Shown piece by piece: positions 1-9,019 of a stretch of DNA of 64,000 bases; within the stretch, counting starts at the first letter, position 1; each line of letters starts with the position of its first letter. Source of the stretch: Pedobacter roseus (lineage in GTDB: Bacteria; Bacteroidota; Bacteroidia; Sphingobacteriales; Sphingobacteriaceae). The DNA is taken from assembly GCF_014395225.1 (NCBI RefSeq), contig NZ_CP060723.1, positions 5,394,001-5,458,000 on the forward strand. Direction: 5' to 3'. Under the pieces are notes generated by a model, which ran no database searches, had not been told where the DNA came from, and saw only the letters and a program-made list of their open reading frames with translations. A program made the position numbers and the translations under genes.

Positions 1-1
1 C

Positions 2-1129
2 AAACCATCACTCATCAGTAAAGAGCGCGGTATCGATGTTACCAATAAATCTGTAGAAATGGTACAGAAGTTAAAAGTAACCGATTGGGTAGAATACATC
101 AGTTTTGATTACGATTACTGCAAGCGTGTTTTAGCTTTATTGCCAAAAGCAAAAGTGGCTTATTTAAGGGGCGAAATCAGCGCTGAGCAAATGAAAGCCG
201 ATAAATTAACGGGTGTTGACTATCATTATAGTGTTTACCAGAAAGACAACTGGATCGAAAACGCGCAAAAACTGGGTTTAACTGTAAATGCATGGACGGT
301 AAATACAGCACCTGAGATGCAGTGGCTTTTAGCCCACAAGGTAGATTACATTACCACTAACGAGCCTGAATTGCTTTTCGAAGAAATTAAAGAAACGCCG
401 GTTGCGCAAGGGTGGAAATTAAAATGGGCAGATGAATTTGATGATGCCGGATTGCCTTTAGCCAAAAATTGGAGCTATGACGTGGGCGGAAAAGGCTGGG
501 GAAATAACGAGCTTCAATATTACACTGATGCCGATAGTGCAAACGCTGTGGTAAAAAAAGGAAACCTGAATATTACTGCTATAAAGGCTGATAAAGATGC
601 CAGCCATTATACCTCGGCCAGGCTGGTAACCAAAAACAAATTCGATTTTAAGTATGGCAGGGTAGAAGTGCGCGCCATGTTACCAAAGGGCAGGGGTTTG
701 TGGCCTGCAATATGGGCTTTGCCAACCGATTGGAAATATGGCAACTGGCCAAAAAGCGGCGAAATTGATATTATGGAACATGTAGGCTACGATCCTGACA
801 GTGTGCATGGAACCGTGCATACCGAAAAATTTAATCACGTCATCAAAACGCAGGTAGGTAAAGCGTTAAAAGTAAATAACCCTTATACCGAATACCATGT
901 TTATGCCATAGAGTGGTTTGCCGATCGTATCGATTTCTTTATCGACGATCAAAAATTCCTCACTTTTAACAATACCAAAAAAGGATCGGGTGATTGGCCT
1001 TTCGATCAGAATTTCCACTTGATTTTAAATGTAGCTGTAGGTGGCGGCTGGGGCGGAAAAAAAGGGGTTGATGATGCTATTTTTCCGGCAACCATGAAAG
1101 TTGATTATGTAAGGGTGTTTCAGAAGTGA
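2..1129 (+). CDS. Glycerophosphodiester phosphodiesterase C-terminus fused to GH16 glucanase-like domain (5' end outside window)
   Basis: The reading frame is open from base 2, so the gene begins upstream of the window; the first ATG here (59) is internal. The first ~125 codons resemble the end of a GDPD TIM barrel (LTVNAWTVN followed by DYITTNEPELL), the family that hydrolyses glycerophosphodiesters. From about base 415 a GH16 fold follows (WKLKWADEFD, GNNELQYYT, YGRVEVRAMLPKGRGLWPA) with the complete catalytic motif GEIDIMEH around base 760, where the first Glu is the nucleophile and the last Glu the acid/base. GH16 enzymes cut beta-1,3/1,4-glucans and related polymers. Joining a phosphodiesterase to a glucanase is an uncommon architecture, perhaps for a substituted polymer such as a glycerophosphorylated glucan (inference). 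Export cannot be judged because the N-terminus is missing. Confidence 0.87.
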   Translation, partial: KPSLISKERGIDVTNKSVEMVQKLKVTDWVEYISFDYDYCKRVLALLPKAKVAYLRGEISAEQMKADKLTGVDYHYSVYQKDNWIENAQKLGLTVNAWTVNTAPEMQWLLAHKVDYITTNEPELLFEEIKETPVAQGWKLKWADEFDDAGLPLAKNWSYDVGGKGWGNNELQYYTDADSANAVVKKGNLNITAIKADKDASHYTSARLVTKNKFDFKYGRVEVRAMLPKGRGLWPAIWALPTDWKYGNWPKSGEIDIMEHVGYDPDSVHGTVHTEKFNHVIKTQVGKALKVNNPYTEYHVYAIEWFADRIDFFIDDQKFLTFNNTKKGSGDWPFDQNFHLILNVAVGGGWGGKKGVDDAIFPATMKVDYVRVFQK

Positions 1130-1380
1130 TGGAAGATGTGAGATGGATGAGGGAAAATGGTTTACAGATCGATAGTTCATTGTAAAGGTTAACTGGTTAA
1201 TTGTTGAAACTGGTTAACTGAAAATTGTAAACTTCCAATTGAAAAGGTTTCATTGCTGGGTTGTTAAATTGTTGGAATAGCTCGTTTGGACTAAAGACCG
1301 CAGACTAAAATTTAACTGTCTACTGAAAAATGCTAACTGAAAACTATAACTTGCGGTATCTAAGCTATATTGTATAATTT
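1130..1380. other. Intergenic repeat mosaic
   Basis: This 251-base gap has no gene. It starts at the stop codon of the GDPD-GH16 gene with a 14-nt unit GATGTGAGATGGAT (1135-1148) that recurs, with variation, downstream of other genes in the window. At 1187-1221 a 35-nt block beginning GGTTAACTGG matches 42901-42935 at 32 of 35 positions. The rest is AT-rich with further degenerate copies of the same words. I see no clear promoter for the phospholipase gene. Confidence 0.6.
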
Positions 1381-3750
1381 ATGGACTCACGTAGAGAATT
1401 TTTAAAAAAGGCAGCCTTGTTTGCCGGGGCCACGGGCATGGCCAACACTTTGCCCAGTTCGGTGCTAAAAGCCATGTCGATTAACCCAGAGCCAGGCAGC
1501 ACCTTTTATGATGCAGAACACATTGTTTTTTTGATGCAGGAAAACAGGTCCTTCGACCACATGTTCGGAAAAATGAAGGGCGTTCGTGGCTTTAATGATC
1601 CGCATCCGCACATACAGCCGGATGGTAACAAAGTTTGGCTCCAAAAAGATGGTCAGGGTTATACTTATGCCCCCTTCCATGTCGACATTAACAAAACCAA
1701 AATTACCTGGCAGGGTGGTTTGCCACACTCGTGGAACGATCAGGTTGCTGCACGTAATGGCGGTCGTTATGATAAGTGGCTACCCGTAAAAACACCAATG
1801 ACAATGGCTTATTACGATCGGAATGATATTCCTTTTTATTACGCCATGGCCGATGCTTTTACGATCTGCGATCAGCATTTTTGTTCTTCGTTAACTGGAA
1901 CAACACCAAACCGCCTCTTCTTTTTTACCGGAACCATACGGGGAGAGAAAAGTGCAAACCGTGTGGCAGTAGTGAACAATGATCAGGCCGAATCGCAGAA
2001 CAATGTATTTGTAGACTGGCCAACTTTTCAGGAAACGTTGGAAGATAATGGCATCGACTGGCGCATTTACCAGAACGAACTTTGGACATCAAAACTTCCT
2101 GAGGGTGAAGTAGACGATTGGTTGGGAAATTACGGCGATAATCCTGTTGAATACATCAGCAGGCACAACGTTAAATTATCAGCTTATTTCAGAAAAAATG
2201 GCGATAATACGGTCAAACCTCCATTATCAGCCAAAGAAGTTCAGACGAAATATGATAAATTATCTCAAAAGGAAAAAAACCTGATTGATAAGGCCTTTAC
2301 CACCAATATTTCACAAAAAGATTACCTGGAACTTGAGCCTTTTACCTTTAAAAACGATCAGGGTGAATCAGAAACCATCAATGTTCCAAAAGGGGATATT
2401 TTCCACCAGTTTAGAAAAGATGTAGACAGCGGAAAACTGCCAACCGTTTCGTGGTTAGTGGCGCCACAGCGTTTTTCGGACCATACCAGTTCGCCATTAT
2501 ATGGAACATGGTATGTAAGTGAAGCTTTGGATATCTTAACTAAAAACCCTGAGGTTTGGAAAAAAACGATTTTCGTATTAACCTACGATGAAAATGATGG
2601 TTATTTCGATCACCAGCCGCCTTTTGTAGTTCCGAATCCTGATGATCCAGGCAGTGGAAAAGTATCAAGCGGAATCAACTATGCAACAGATTTCGAAGCC
2701 CGCAAGGGAAGTCCGATTGGTTTGGGTTACCGTGTACCTTTGGTTATTGCTTCGCCATGGAGCAAAGGCGGTTTTGTAAATTCGCAGGTTTTTGATCATA
2801 CCTCTTCATTGATGTTTATGGAAAAATGGCTGGCCAAAAAAACGGGGAAAGCTGTTAAAAGTAACAACATTAGCGATTGGCGCAGAAATATTTCCGGCGA
2901 TTTAACTTCCGTATTCAGGCCTTATAACGGTGAAGAAATTAAATCTCCTGAGCCCTTAAAACGCGATGTGGTGGTAACCAATATCGGAAATGCTAAAAAC
3001 AAACCCGCACAGGTTGGTCCAACGGCCCTGAATAAAACCGAGATAGCTAAAATCAATAAATTCGAGTCCTTTTCACGTGAAACATCGATCCATGCGCCTA
3101 AACAGGAGAATGGAACCAAACATGCCTGCGCGCTACCTTACCACTTAATGGTAGATGCATATTTGGTGAACAACGAAATCGAGCTTACTTTCCAATCGGC
3201 CAAAACCTTATTCGGCAGTGAAACTGAAAGTATTGGCGCACCATTCAATATGAATACCATTGCCAAATTTAAAGGGGTGGCGGGTAAAACCTGGGCTTAT
3301 GCGGTAAAGGCTGGCGATACCCTGAAAGACAATATCAAAATAGATGATTTCGATAACGAAGCTTACGACCTTGCCATCAGCGGGCCTAATGGCTTCTACA
3401 GGAATTTTGCCGGAAGTAAAAAGAATCCTCAGGTTGTCATAAAAGCTTACCCGGAGCAAAGCGGTTTGGTAAGTAAAAAACTTAACGGAAACCTTGTTTT
3501 TGCCATAGAGAACAAAAGTACTGTTTTAATTACCCTGCAGGTTATCGATAATAAATACAAAACCGGAACAAAAACGGTCAGTATAAAACCGAAATCGGGC
3601 ATTAATGTGGTATTTAATTTGGCTAAAAATGCCAATTGGTACGATTTCAGCATTGTACAAACTGGTAATCAGATTTTTAAGCAACGTTATGCAGGCAAAA
3701 TAGAAACCGGAGAAATTACCCAAACCGATCCATATATGGGTAACGCATAA
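1381..3750 (+). CDS. Phosphocholine-specific phospholipase C (acid-phosphatase-like superfamily)
   Basis: The 789-aa protein has a twin-arginine-like leader (SRREFLKKAALFAG) and so is probably exported folded by Tat. The catalytic part begins with HIVFLMQENRSFDHMFG, the hallmark of the PLC/AcpA family, followed by SLTGTTPNRLFFFTGT and the metal-site segment TYDENDGYFDH. The C-terminal third (after ~residue 600) fits the two DUF756 beta domains of bacterial phosphocholine PLCs. It would release phosphocholine from phosphatidylcholine or sphingomyelin in the periplasm or outside the cell. The neighbouring GDPD domain could process glycerophosphodiesters from the same lipids. Start chosen at the ATG giving the Tat motif at residue 4. 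A hairpin terminator follows the stop. Confidence 0.93.
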   Translation: MDSRREFLKKAALFAGATGMANTLPSSVLKAMSINPEPGSTFYDAEHIVFLMQENRSFDHMFGKMKGVRGFNDPHPHIQPDGNKVWLQKDGQGYTYAPFHVDINKTKITWQGGLPHSWNDQVAARNGGRYDKWLPVKTPMTMAYYDRNDIPFYYAMADAFTICDQHFCSSLTGTTPNRLFFFTGTIRGEKSANRVAVVNNDQAESQNNVFVDWPTFQETLEDNGIDWRIYQNELWTSKLPEGEVDDWLGNYGDNPVEYISRHNVKLSAYFRKNGDNTVKPPLSAKEVQTKYDKLSQKEKNLIDKAFTTNISQKDYLELEPFTFKNDQGESETINVPKGDIFHQFRKDVDSGKLPTVSWLVAPQRFSDHTSSPLYGTWYVSEALDILTKNPEVWKKTIFVLTYDENDGYFDHQPPFVVPNPDDPGSGKVSSGINYATDFEARKGSPIGLGYRVPLVIASPWSKGGFVNSQVFDHTSSLMFMEKWLAKKTGKAVKSNNISDWRRNISGDLTSVFRPYNGEEIKSPEPLKRDVVVTNIGNAKNKPAQVGPTALNKTEIAKINKFESFSRETSIHAPKQENGTKHACALPYHLMVDAYLVNNEIELTFQSAKTLFGSETESIGAPFNMNTIAKFKGVAGKTWAYAVKAGDTLKDNIKIDDFDNEAYDLAISGPNGFYRNFAGSKKNPQVVIKAYPEQSGLVSKKLNGNLVFAIENKSTVLITLQVIDNKYKTGTKTVSIKPKSGINVVFNLAKNANWYDFSIVQTGNQIFKQRYAGKIETGEITQTDPYMGNA

Positions 3751-3753
3751 AAT

Positions 3754-3780
3754 ATCCCCCAAAAAGGGGGATGGCTTTTG
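3754..3780 (+). terminator. Hairpin terminator after phospholipase C
   Basis: ATCCCCC and GGGGGAT arms around an AAAAA loop, followed by GGCTTTT. It sits 4 nt after the phospholipase stop and just before the histidine kinase start. Confidence 0.6.
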
Positions 3781-3789
3781 AAAGAAATT

Positions 3790-6729
3790 ATGCTTATTTT
3801 GTATGGTATGTGCAGTAAACTGTCTATAGTCAAGATAAATCTCATAATTTCTTTCATTTTGGTTTGTAGCCTTCAGCTATCGGCCCAAAGCTATAACTTT
3901 ACCAATTACAGTTTAAAAGATGGCCTGCCGCAATCGCAGGTAATGGTTATTTACCAGGCAAAAGACAGAACGCTCTGGCTGGGTACTTTTGGAGGCGTAA
4001 GCAATTTCGACGGAAAAGTATTTACTTCTTACAGCAAAGCCGATGGCCTGAGCTCAAATTCGGTAAACTGCATTCTTGAAGATAACCAGAGGCAGGTTTA
4101 TTTTGGAACCGAGGTGGGGATCAATGTGCTAAAAAAGGGAAAAATAAACACCATATTTTCAGGAAAAAACGTAAGCCATCTCTTAAAAGATAAGCAGGGC
4201 ACCATCTGGGGAGTAACCGAACATAAACTTTTTAAAATTGAAAAAGGCAAGCTTGCTTTTTATCCTCTAGGAGGATTATACGTAAATGCCATTAATGCTG
4301 ACCAATTTGGCAATCTTTATGCGGTTGTTGCAGAAAAAGGGATTTATCAGCTCAAAAATAACAATTGGGTTATTTATCAGGAATTGCCGGCCGAAATTAG
4401 TGCGCTATCCATCAGAAAAATCCTTTTTGACCAGAAAAACAGGAACAAAGTTTACCTGTTAACCTACCGTAGCGGTATTTATGTGGTTGAAAATGGAATG
4501 ACCAAACCTTTTTTTAAAAATCCAGCCATTGATACCTATTACGCTTTAGCGCAGGATAACAAAGGCAACATGTGGGTGGGTTCTGAAAAAGGTGCATACC
4601 TTATCCATAAAAACGGTTCTTTTATTTATTTCAATGCGGAAAACGGGCTGAGCGATAATCAGGTAAATGAGATTTTTAGCGATGCAGAAAACAACATCTG
4701 GATTTCCTGTTTCAGTGATGGCATTTACAAGTATGAGGGCGATGCCTTTATCCGTTATAATAAATTTAAAGGTCAGAATATTGCTTACCCTATAAGCGGG
4801 ATTGCTGCGGATAAAAAAGACAACCTATGGTTTGGCACCTATAATAAAGGGGTGTTTAAGTACGACGGCAAAAAAGTAGTACAGATCGATAATCCGGTTT
4901 TCAAGGATAAAAAAATCTATTTCGTTTATGCCGATAGAGCAAAAAATATCTGGATATCAACTTATGGTAACGGCGTTTGGAAATACGATGGTCAAAAATT
5001 TTCGCAGGTACTAAAGCCCGAACGTTTTGATAACAGTTGTATTGGAGAGGATAGTGAAGGCGGCATCTGGATAAACGGATTAAAATCATCCACTTATTTA
5101 AAAGATGGGAAAATTGAAAAAATTACTGGCTTTGAAGGCTATTCCTCCTGTATTTTTCCCTATCCCTTAAGCAAAGATAGTGTACTGCTGGGAACCTCTA
5201 ATGGCGTTACGCTCATCAGAAATAAAAAAATAGATCGTACTTTCCAGATTAAAGCACTTAGCCACATACATATATTAAGCATCCTTAAACATGGTGATAA
5301 CCTGGTTTTTGCTACGCTTGGAGATGGGCTCATCACCTGGAACCTCAAAACAAAAGAAATTAAACGTTATGTAATTGCCAACGGACTTAACTCTAATGAT
5401 ATTTATAGCCTGGCCACCGATAATGGTGGAAATTTATGGGCGGGAACAGGGCGTGGAATCAATAAGTTAACCTTCAATAAACAGGAGCAACGCTACGATG
5501 TTTTTAGAGATCATGCGCTAATTGTAGAGTGTAACCAAAATGCGATTATCAATTACAAAAACAATATTTTGGTGGGCACCATTAGCGGGCTGATCCAATG
5601 CAAAATTGTACCTCCGGGCCAGAACAAAAAAAGCCCTTTTATCCATATCCAGCAGGTCAGTGTTTTTCATAAAAATGACCGGTCGAAAGATCTTTCTATT
5701 GATTTAAACCGCAGAAACGATAGCTTTTACAAGTTAAACTACAGTCAGAACCACATTTCAATCAGTTTTAAGGGCGTGTACCTCACAAACCCCGAAAGTG
5801 TGCTTTACCGTTATAAGCTGGTTGGGATAGATAACGATTTTAGTAAACCCGTACCCAATACGGAAATTGAATACTCTGCCATCAGGCCCGGAAGTTATAC
5901 TTTTCAGGTATATGCCATTGCAAACGGTCAACAATCCAATATCGAACAGTTTAGCTTTACAATCGTACCGCCTTATTACGATACGGTTTTGTTCAAGATT
6001 ATTGCTTTTTTGGTGATGATCTTTTTGATCTGGCTTATTTTCTACCTGATTTTTAAAACCCGGGAACGGAAAAAATACCAGTTTGAAAAATTAAAATTAA
6101 AGGAGCAGGAAAAAATCAGGAAACAGACGGCAGAAGATTTTCATGATGATATTGGCAATAAATTAACAAGGATTAATGTTTTATCGGAACTTTTAGATAA
6201 AAAAGTAGATGGCGCAGAAAAAGACCAGAAAGAACTGATCCGCCTGATCAGGGAAAATGCAGGCTTGCTATATACCGGCACAAAAGATATCCTTTGGGCC
6301 CTTGATCCGCATAGTGATAATCTTTTCGAGATTTTGGTGCACATTAAAAACTTTGGCATCGATTTATTCCAGAATACAGGCGTTGATTTTAAAATGGAAG
6401 GAGTATTGCCCAAGTACCAAAAGCTGCACCTATCAATGGAGTTTAACCGCAACCTGACGCTTATTTTTAAGGAAATGCTCAATAATGTATTAAAACATGC
6501 AAAAGCCACACAGGTGCTCATTATGGTTATCGAAACGGATCACCATACCATCAATATTTTAACCACAGATGATGGTCAGGGTTTCGATCTTGACTCTGTT
6601 GAAAGGGGAAGAGGTTTAAACAATATTCAAACCCGCTGTAAACGGATAAAATCTACTTTCCAGATTTCTTCCACAGAAGGAAAAGGAACAACAACCACAA
6701 TTTCTACCCGGATTCCTGTCACAAAATAG
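3790..6729 (+). CDS. Two-component propeller sensor histidine kinase (Reg_prop / Y_Y_Y / HisKA_3 type)
   Basis: An N-terminal signal segment (LIISFILVCSLQLSAQ) leads to ~14 beta-propeller repeats of the form KDNLWFGTYNKGVFKYDG, then a Y_Y_Y domain (YRYKLVGIDNDF...IRPGSYTFQVYA), one membrane helix near residue 755, and a cytoplasmic kinase with H-box EDFHDDIGNKLTR, N-box EMLNNVLKHAKA and G-boxes DDGQGFD and GRGLNN. The H-box form belongs to the NarX/DesK-like kinases that pair with LuxR-type regulators, and one follows 34 nt downstream. It resembles one-membrane-pass sensors that detect periplasmic oligosaccharides in Bacteroidota, but lacks the fused AraC output of classical hybrid systems. 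A TTG at 3778 is in frame; ATG 3790 or 3808 is more likely because either leads directly into the signal peptide. Confidence 0.92.
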   Translation: MLILYGMCSKLSIVKINLIISFILVCSLQLSAQSYNFTNYSLKDGLPQSQVMVIYQAKDRTLWLGTFGGVSNFDGKVFTSYSKADGLSSNSVNCILEDNQRQVYFGTEVGINVLKKGKINTIFSGKNVSHLLKDKQGTIWGVTEHKLFKIEKGKLAFYPLGGLYVNAINADQFGNLYAVVAEKGIYQLKNNNWVIYQELPAEISALSIRKILFDQKNRNKVYLLTYRSGIYVVENGMTKPFFKNPAIDTYYALAQDNKGNMWVGSEKGAYLIHKNGSFIYFNAENGLSDNQVNEIFSDAENNIWISCFSDGIYKYEGDAFIRYNKFKGQNIAYPISGIAADKKDNLWFGTYNKGVFKYDGKKVVQIDNPVFKDKKIYFVYADRAKNIWISTYGNGVWKYDGQKFSQVLKPERFDNSCIGEDSEGGIWINGLKSSTYLKDGKIEKITGFEGYSSCIFPYPLSKDSVLLGTSNGVTLIRNKKIDRTFQIKALSHIHILSILKHGDNLVFATLGDGLITWNLKTKEIKRYVIANGLNSNDIYSLATDNGGNLWAGTGRGINKLTFNKQEQRYDVFRDHALIVECNQNAIINYKNNILVGTISGLIQCKIVPPGQNKKSPFIHIQQVSVFHKNDRSKDLSIDLNRRNDSFYKLNYSQNHISISFKGVYLTNPESVLYRYKLVGIDNDFSKPVPNTEIEYSAIRPGSYTFQVYAIANGQQSNIEQFSFTIVPPYYDTVLFKIIAFLVMIFLIWLIFYLIFKTRERKKYQFEKLKLKEQEKIRKQTAEDFHDDIGNKLTRINVLSELLDKKVDGAEKDQKELIRLIRENAGLLYTGTKDILWALDPHSDNLFEILVHIKNFGIDLFQNTGVDFKMEGVLPKYQKLHLSMEFNRNLTLIFKEMLNNVLKHAKATQVLIMVIETDHHTINILTTDDGQGFDLDSVERGRGLNNIQTRCKRIKSTFQISSTEGKGTTTTISTRIPVTK

Positions 6730-6763
6730 CATAAAAGTCGTCTAACATTAAACACACCCAAAA

Positions 6764-7390
6764 ATGAACCATACTATACGAATTGTTTTAATAGAAGACG
6801 ATGATATTTTAAGAATGGGCTATGAGTCGTTATTAACTGATATAGAAGATTTTGCAGTTGTAAATTCTTACGCATCATACGATTTAGCCAGGAAACATCT
6901 AGATGCCGATCAGCCCGATGTAATTCTGCTTGATATCCAGATGCCAGGTACAAACGGTTTACAGGCATTGCCCTTTATCAAAAAAACTTTGCCCAATGCC
7001 CATATCATCATTTTAACCGTATTCGATTCGCCCGAGTTGGTTTTCGAAGCTTTAACGATGGGGGCGGGCGGTTACCTCACCAAAAATTCGAGTGCAGCAA
7101 AAATTATCGATGCCGTTAGGGAAGTAAGTACAGGCGGCGGTGCCATGAGCACCAATGTAGCCCGGATTGTGATGCATTCTTTTCAGAAGAACCTGAACTC
7201 TCCATTAACCAAAAGAGAAACAGAGATATTGGACAGGATAGCCAACGGACAAACCAAACCTCAAATTGCCAACGATCTTTTTATTGATCAGGAAACGGTG
7301 CGGAGCCATGTAAAAAATATCTATATCAAACTCGATGTAAACTCAAAGGCCGAGGCCATTAAAACCGCAAAAGAAAAACGTTTTATTTAA
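6764..7390 (+). CDS. NarL/FixJ-family response regulator
   Basis: 208 aa. The receiver domain (1-120) has the acidic pair EDDD, the phosphoacceptor Asp in VILLDIQMPG, the switch Thr in IILTVFD and Lys in LTKNSS. The C-terminal LuxR-type helix-turn-helix reads LTKRETEILDRIANGQTKPQ then TVRSHVKNIYIKL. It is the natural partner of the kinase just upstream: the same strand, a 34-nt gap, and the matching HisKA_3 class. Likely targets are the neighbouring phospholipase or SusC/SusD genes (inference). A hairpin terminator follows. Confidence 0.94.
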   Translation: MNHTIRIVLIEDDDILRMGYESLLTDIEDFAVVNSYASYDLARKHLDADQPDVILLDIQMPGTNGLQALPFIKKTLPNAHIIILTVFDSPELVFEALTMGAGGYLTKNSSAAKIIDAVREVSTGGGAMSTNVARIVMHSFQKNLNSPLTKRETEILDRIANGQTKPQIANDLFIDQETVRSHVKNIYIKLDVNSKAEAIKTAKEKRFI

Positions 7391-7425
7391 GCTATAAGAA
7401 TCTGCCTTTAAAAAATAATGCTAAA

Positions 7426-7454
7426 ATCACCCTTTTTGGGTGATCCTTCCTTTT
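7426..7454 (+). terminator. Terminator after response regulator
   Basis: ATCACCC / GGGTGAT stem with a T-rich loop, followed by CCTTCCTTTT. It lies 35 nt after the stop of the response regulator. Confidence 0.65.
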
Positions 7455-7495
7455 CAATTCCGCTTTAATTTTACACCATACAATTAAACGGAATA

Positions 7496-7861
7496 ATGAG
7501 TCCCTCTGCTAAATTCTTTTATGTGCAAGTGAAGCAACTAAATGATGCGGGGGCTTTTTATGCCAATTGTTTAGGGATGCCTACGGAAACAACCACGCTT
7601 CGCGGACAGGAAAAAGGAATATTGGTTAAGGCAGATGGCGAAACCAATATTTTTCTTTCGGAACTTCAGCATCAAAACCAGACCAATATAATTGTATTAC
7701 AAAGTGATGATTGCCTGGAAGATTATTGCAGGTTAAAATCGAGAGGTGTAGTTTTTAAAAAAACACCATCTTATTTAAGTGAGGGTTTAAGTGCTGCATT
7801 TTCTGATCCCTATGGTAACGAATTTATCATTTTAGAACAGCGTAACTATAATGAAGATTAA
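7496..7861 (+). CDS. VOC-fold (glyoxalase/bleomycin-resistance-like) protein
   Basis: 121 aa, one vicinal-oxygen-chelate domain: VKQLNDAGAFYANCLGMPTE at the start and AAFSDPYGNEFIILE at the end, the usual beta-alpha-beta-beta-beta pattern. The terminal Glu of EFIILE is at the common metal-ligand position. The substrate cannot be told; such small VOC proteins include isomerases, dioxygenases and resistance binders. Its 3' end overlaps the downstream AraC gene by 11 nt, so the two are co-transcribed, and the VOC protein may act on or bind the ligand of that regulator (inference). Confidence 0.82.
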   Translation: MSPSAKFFYVQVKQLNDAGAFYANCLGMPTETTTLRGQEKGILVKADGETNIFLSELQHQNQTNIIVLQSDDCLEDYCRLKSRGVVFKKTPSYLSEGLSAAFSDPYGNEFIILEQRNYNED

Positions 7862-8732
7862 TGGCATGAGGTACGTTAAAGAATTGAGCAACAGAAACAG
7901 AATCGTTAGCGAGAGCACTTGCGAAGCCGTTTATGAGCAACAGAACGATGCTTATACCATTAAATTTGTTTTTAACGGCGCCGAAGATTGCGAAATCAAT
8001 AAACGGAAATTCAGTATTTACCCTGATACGTTTGCAGTGGTAAATGCAGGAACGAACTTTTGCAGTAAAATAGATTCCATAAACCCTGTAAATACATTTT
8101 CGGTTTCATTCGGAGAGCATTTTTTTACTGATTTTCACCATAGCCTATGCAGTAGCAACGAAAGTTTACTGGATGGGAAAGGGGCTAAAAGCCGACCGGC
8201 ATTTATGGAATCTTTATATCCCTTTACCGGCGATATGCGCTTTAACGTACAGCACCTTAAAAATCAGCTCGATAAGGGTTTGAAAGACGAAATGCTGATC
8301 AATGAATACATGCACCACTGCCTTTTAAACTATTATAAAATTTATGATCGCGAAGTGGTGCAAAAAATGGATAAACTCAGCTTTATCAAAACCAAAACCC
8401 GCGAGGAGGTTTTAAAAAGATTAACACTGGCCAAAGAATATATCAGCAGCAACTACAACCAGAACATTACTTTGGAGGCTATTGCAGAACAGGCCTGTTT
8501 ATCGGTTAACCATTTGCTCAGAACATTTAAAGAGGCTTATGAGATCAGTCCTTACCAGTTTTTGATGCAACTGAGGTTAAACCGGGCCAAAAGATTATTA
8601 CAGACCACCACTTATTCGTTAAACGAAATTGTGGGGTTAGTGGGTTTTGAATGCCCAAGCTCATTCATCAGATTATTTAAAAATACATTCAACATTACCC
8701 CTTTAAAGTATAGGAGGAGTAAGTTGAATTAA
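7851..8732 (+). CDS. AraC-family transcriptional regulator
   Basis: 293 aa. The C-terminal ~100 residues hold two helix-turn-helix motifs: TLEAIAEQACLSVNHLLRTF and SLNEIVGLVGFECPSSFIRL, ending with the family signature FNITPLKYRR. The N-terminal ~180 residues are a cupin-like sensor region without a clear ligand signature. The start at 7851 overlaps the VOC gene by 11 nt; an in-frame ATG at 7866 is possible. The next genes on the same strand are susC and susD, so it may control them; two similar 19-nt words (8741-8759 and 8904-8922) in the intervening region are candidate binding sites. Confidence 0.9.
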   Translation: MKINGMRYVKELSNRNRIVSESTCEAVYEQQNDAYTIKFVFNGAEDCEINKRKFSIYPDTFAVVNAGTNFCSKIDSINPVNTFSVSFGEHFFTDFHHSLCSSNESLLDGKGAKSRPAFMESLYPFTGDMRFNVQHLKNQLDKGLKDEMLINEYMHHCLLNYYKIYDREVVQKMDKLSFIKTKTREEVLKRLTLAKEYISSNYNQNITLEAIAEQACLSVNHLLRTFKEAYEISPYQFLMQLRLNRAKRLLQTTTYSLNEIVGLVGFECPSSFIRLFKNTFNITPLKYRRSKLN

Positions 8733-8838
8733 TATAAATAGTGATTTCTGCATATTTTGTATATCAGGATGAAACTATTTTTGAAGCTCTTGCAGGACAA
8801 TTTGTAGAAGTTTTTTCCTGTTTAGGTTAATAATGATT

Positions 8839-8875
8839 AAAAAAGCAAACTGCCAGGATTGGAGTTTGCTTTTTT
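8839..8875 (+). terminator. Strong intrinsic terminator between AraC gene and susC
   Basis: Inverted repeat AAAAAGCAAACT ... AGTTTGCTTTTTT, T-run on the plus strand and A-run at the 5' arm. It separates susC transcription from the AraC gene. Confidence 0.75.
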
Positions 8876-9019
8876 GCGTTTATAGCCCTTCTTACTAAAA
8901 ACGGTGATTTTCGCACATTTTGGGATTTTGATAGCCCCTAAATTGCTTATTGATTTGGTTTTATGCACCCCGGCTAAAAACTAGACTATAAACTAATTAC
9001 TAACTATTTATTTCTCAAC

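Noticed and set aside
3778..3789. TTG start four codons upstream of the histidine kinase ATG
   Set aside because: Lies inside the terminator tail of the preceding gene and adds only charged residues before the signal peptide.
6141..6521. 126-aa frame antisense to the histidine kinase
   Set aside because: Lies wholly opposite the conserved kinase domain; no family features.
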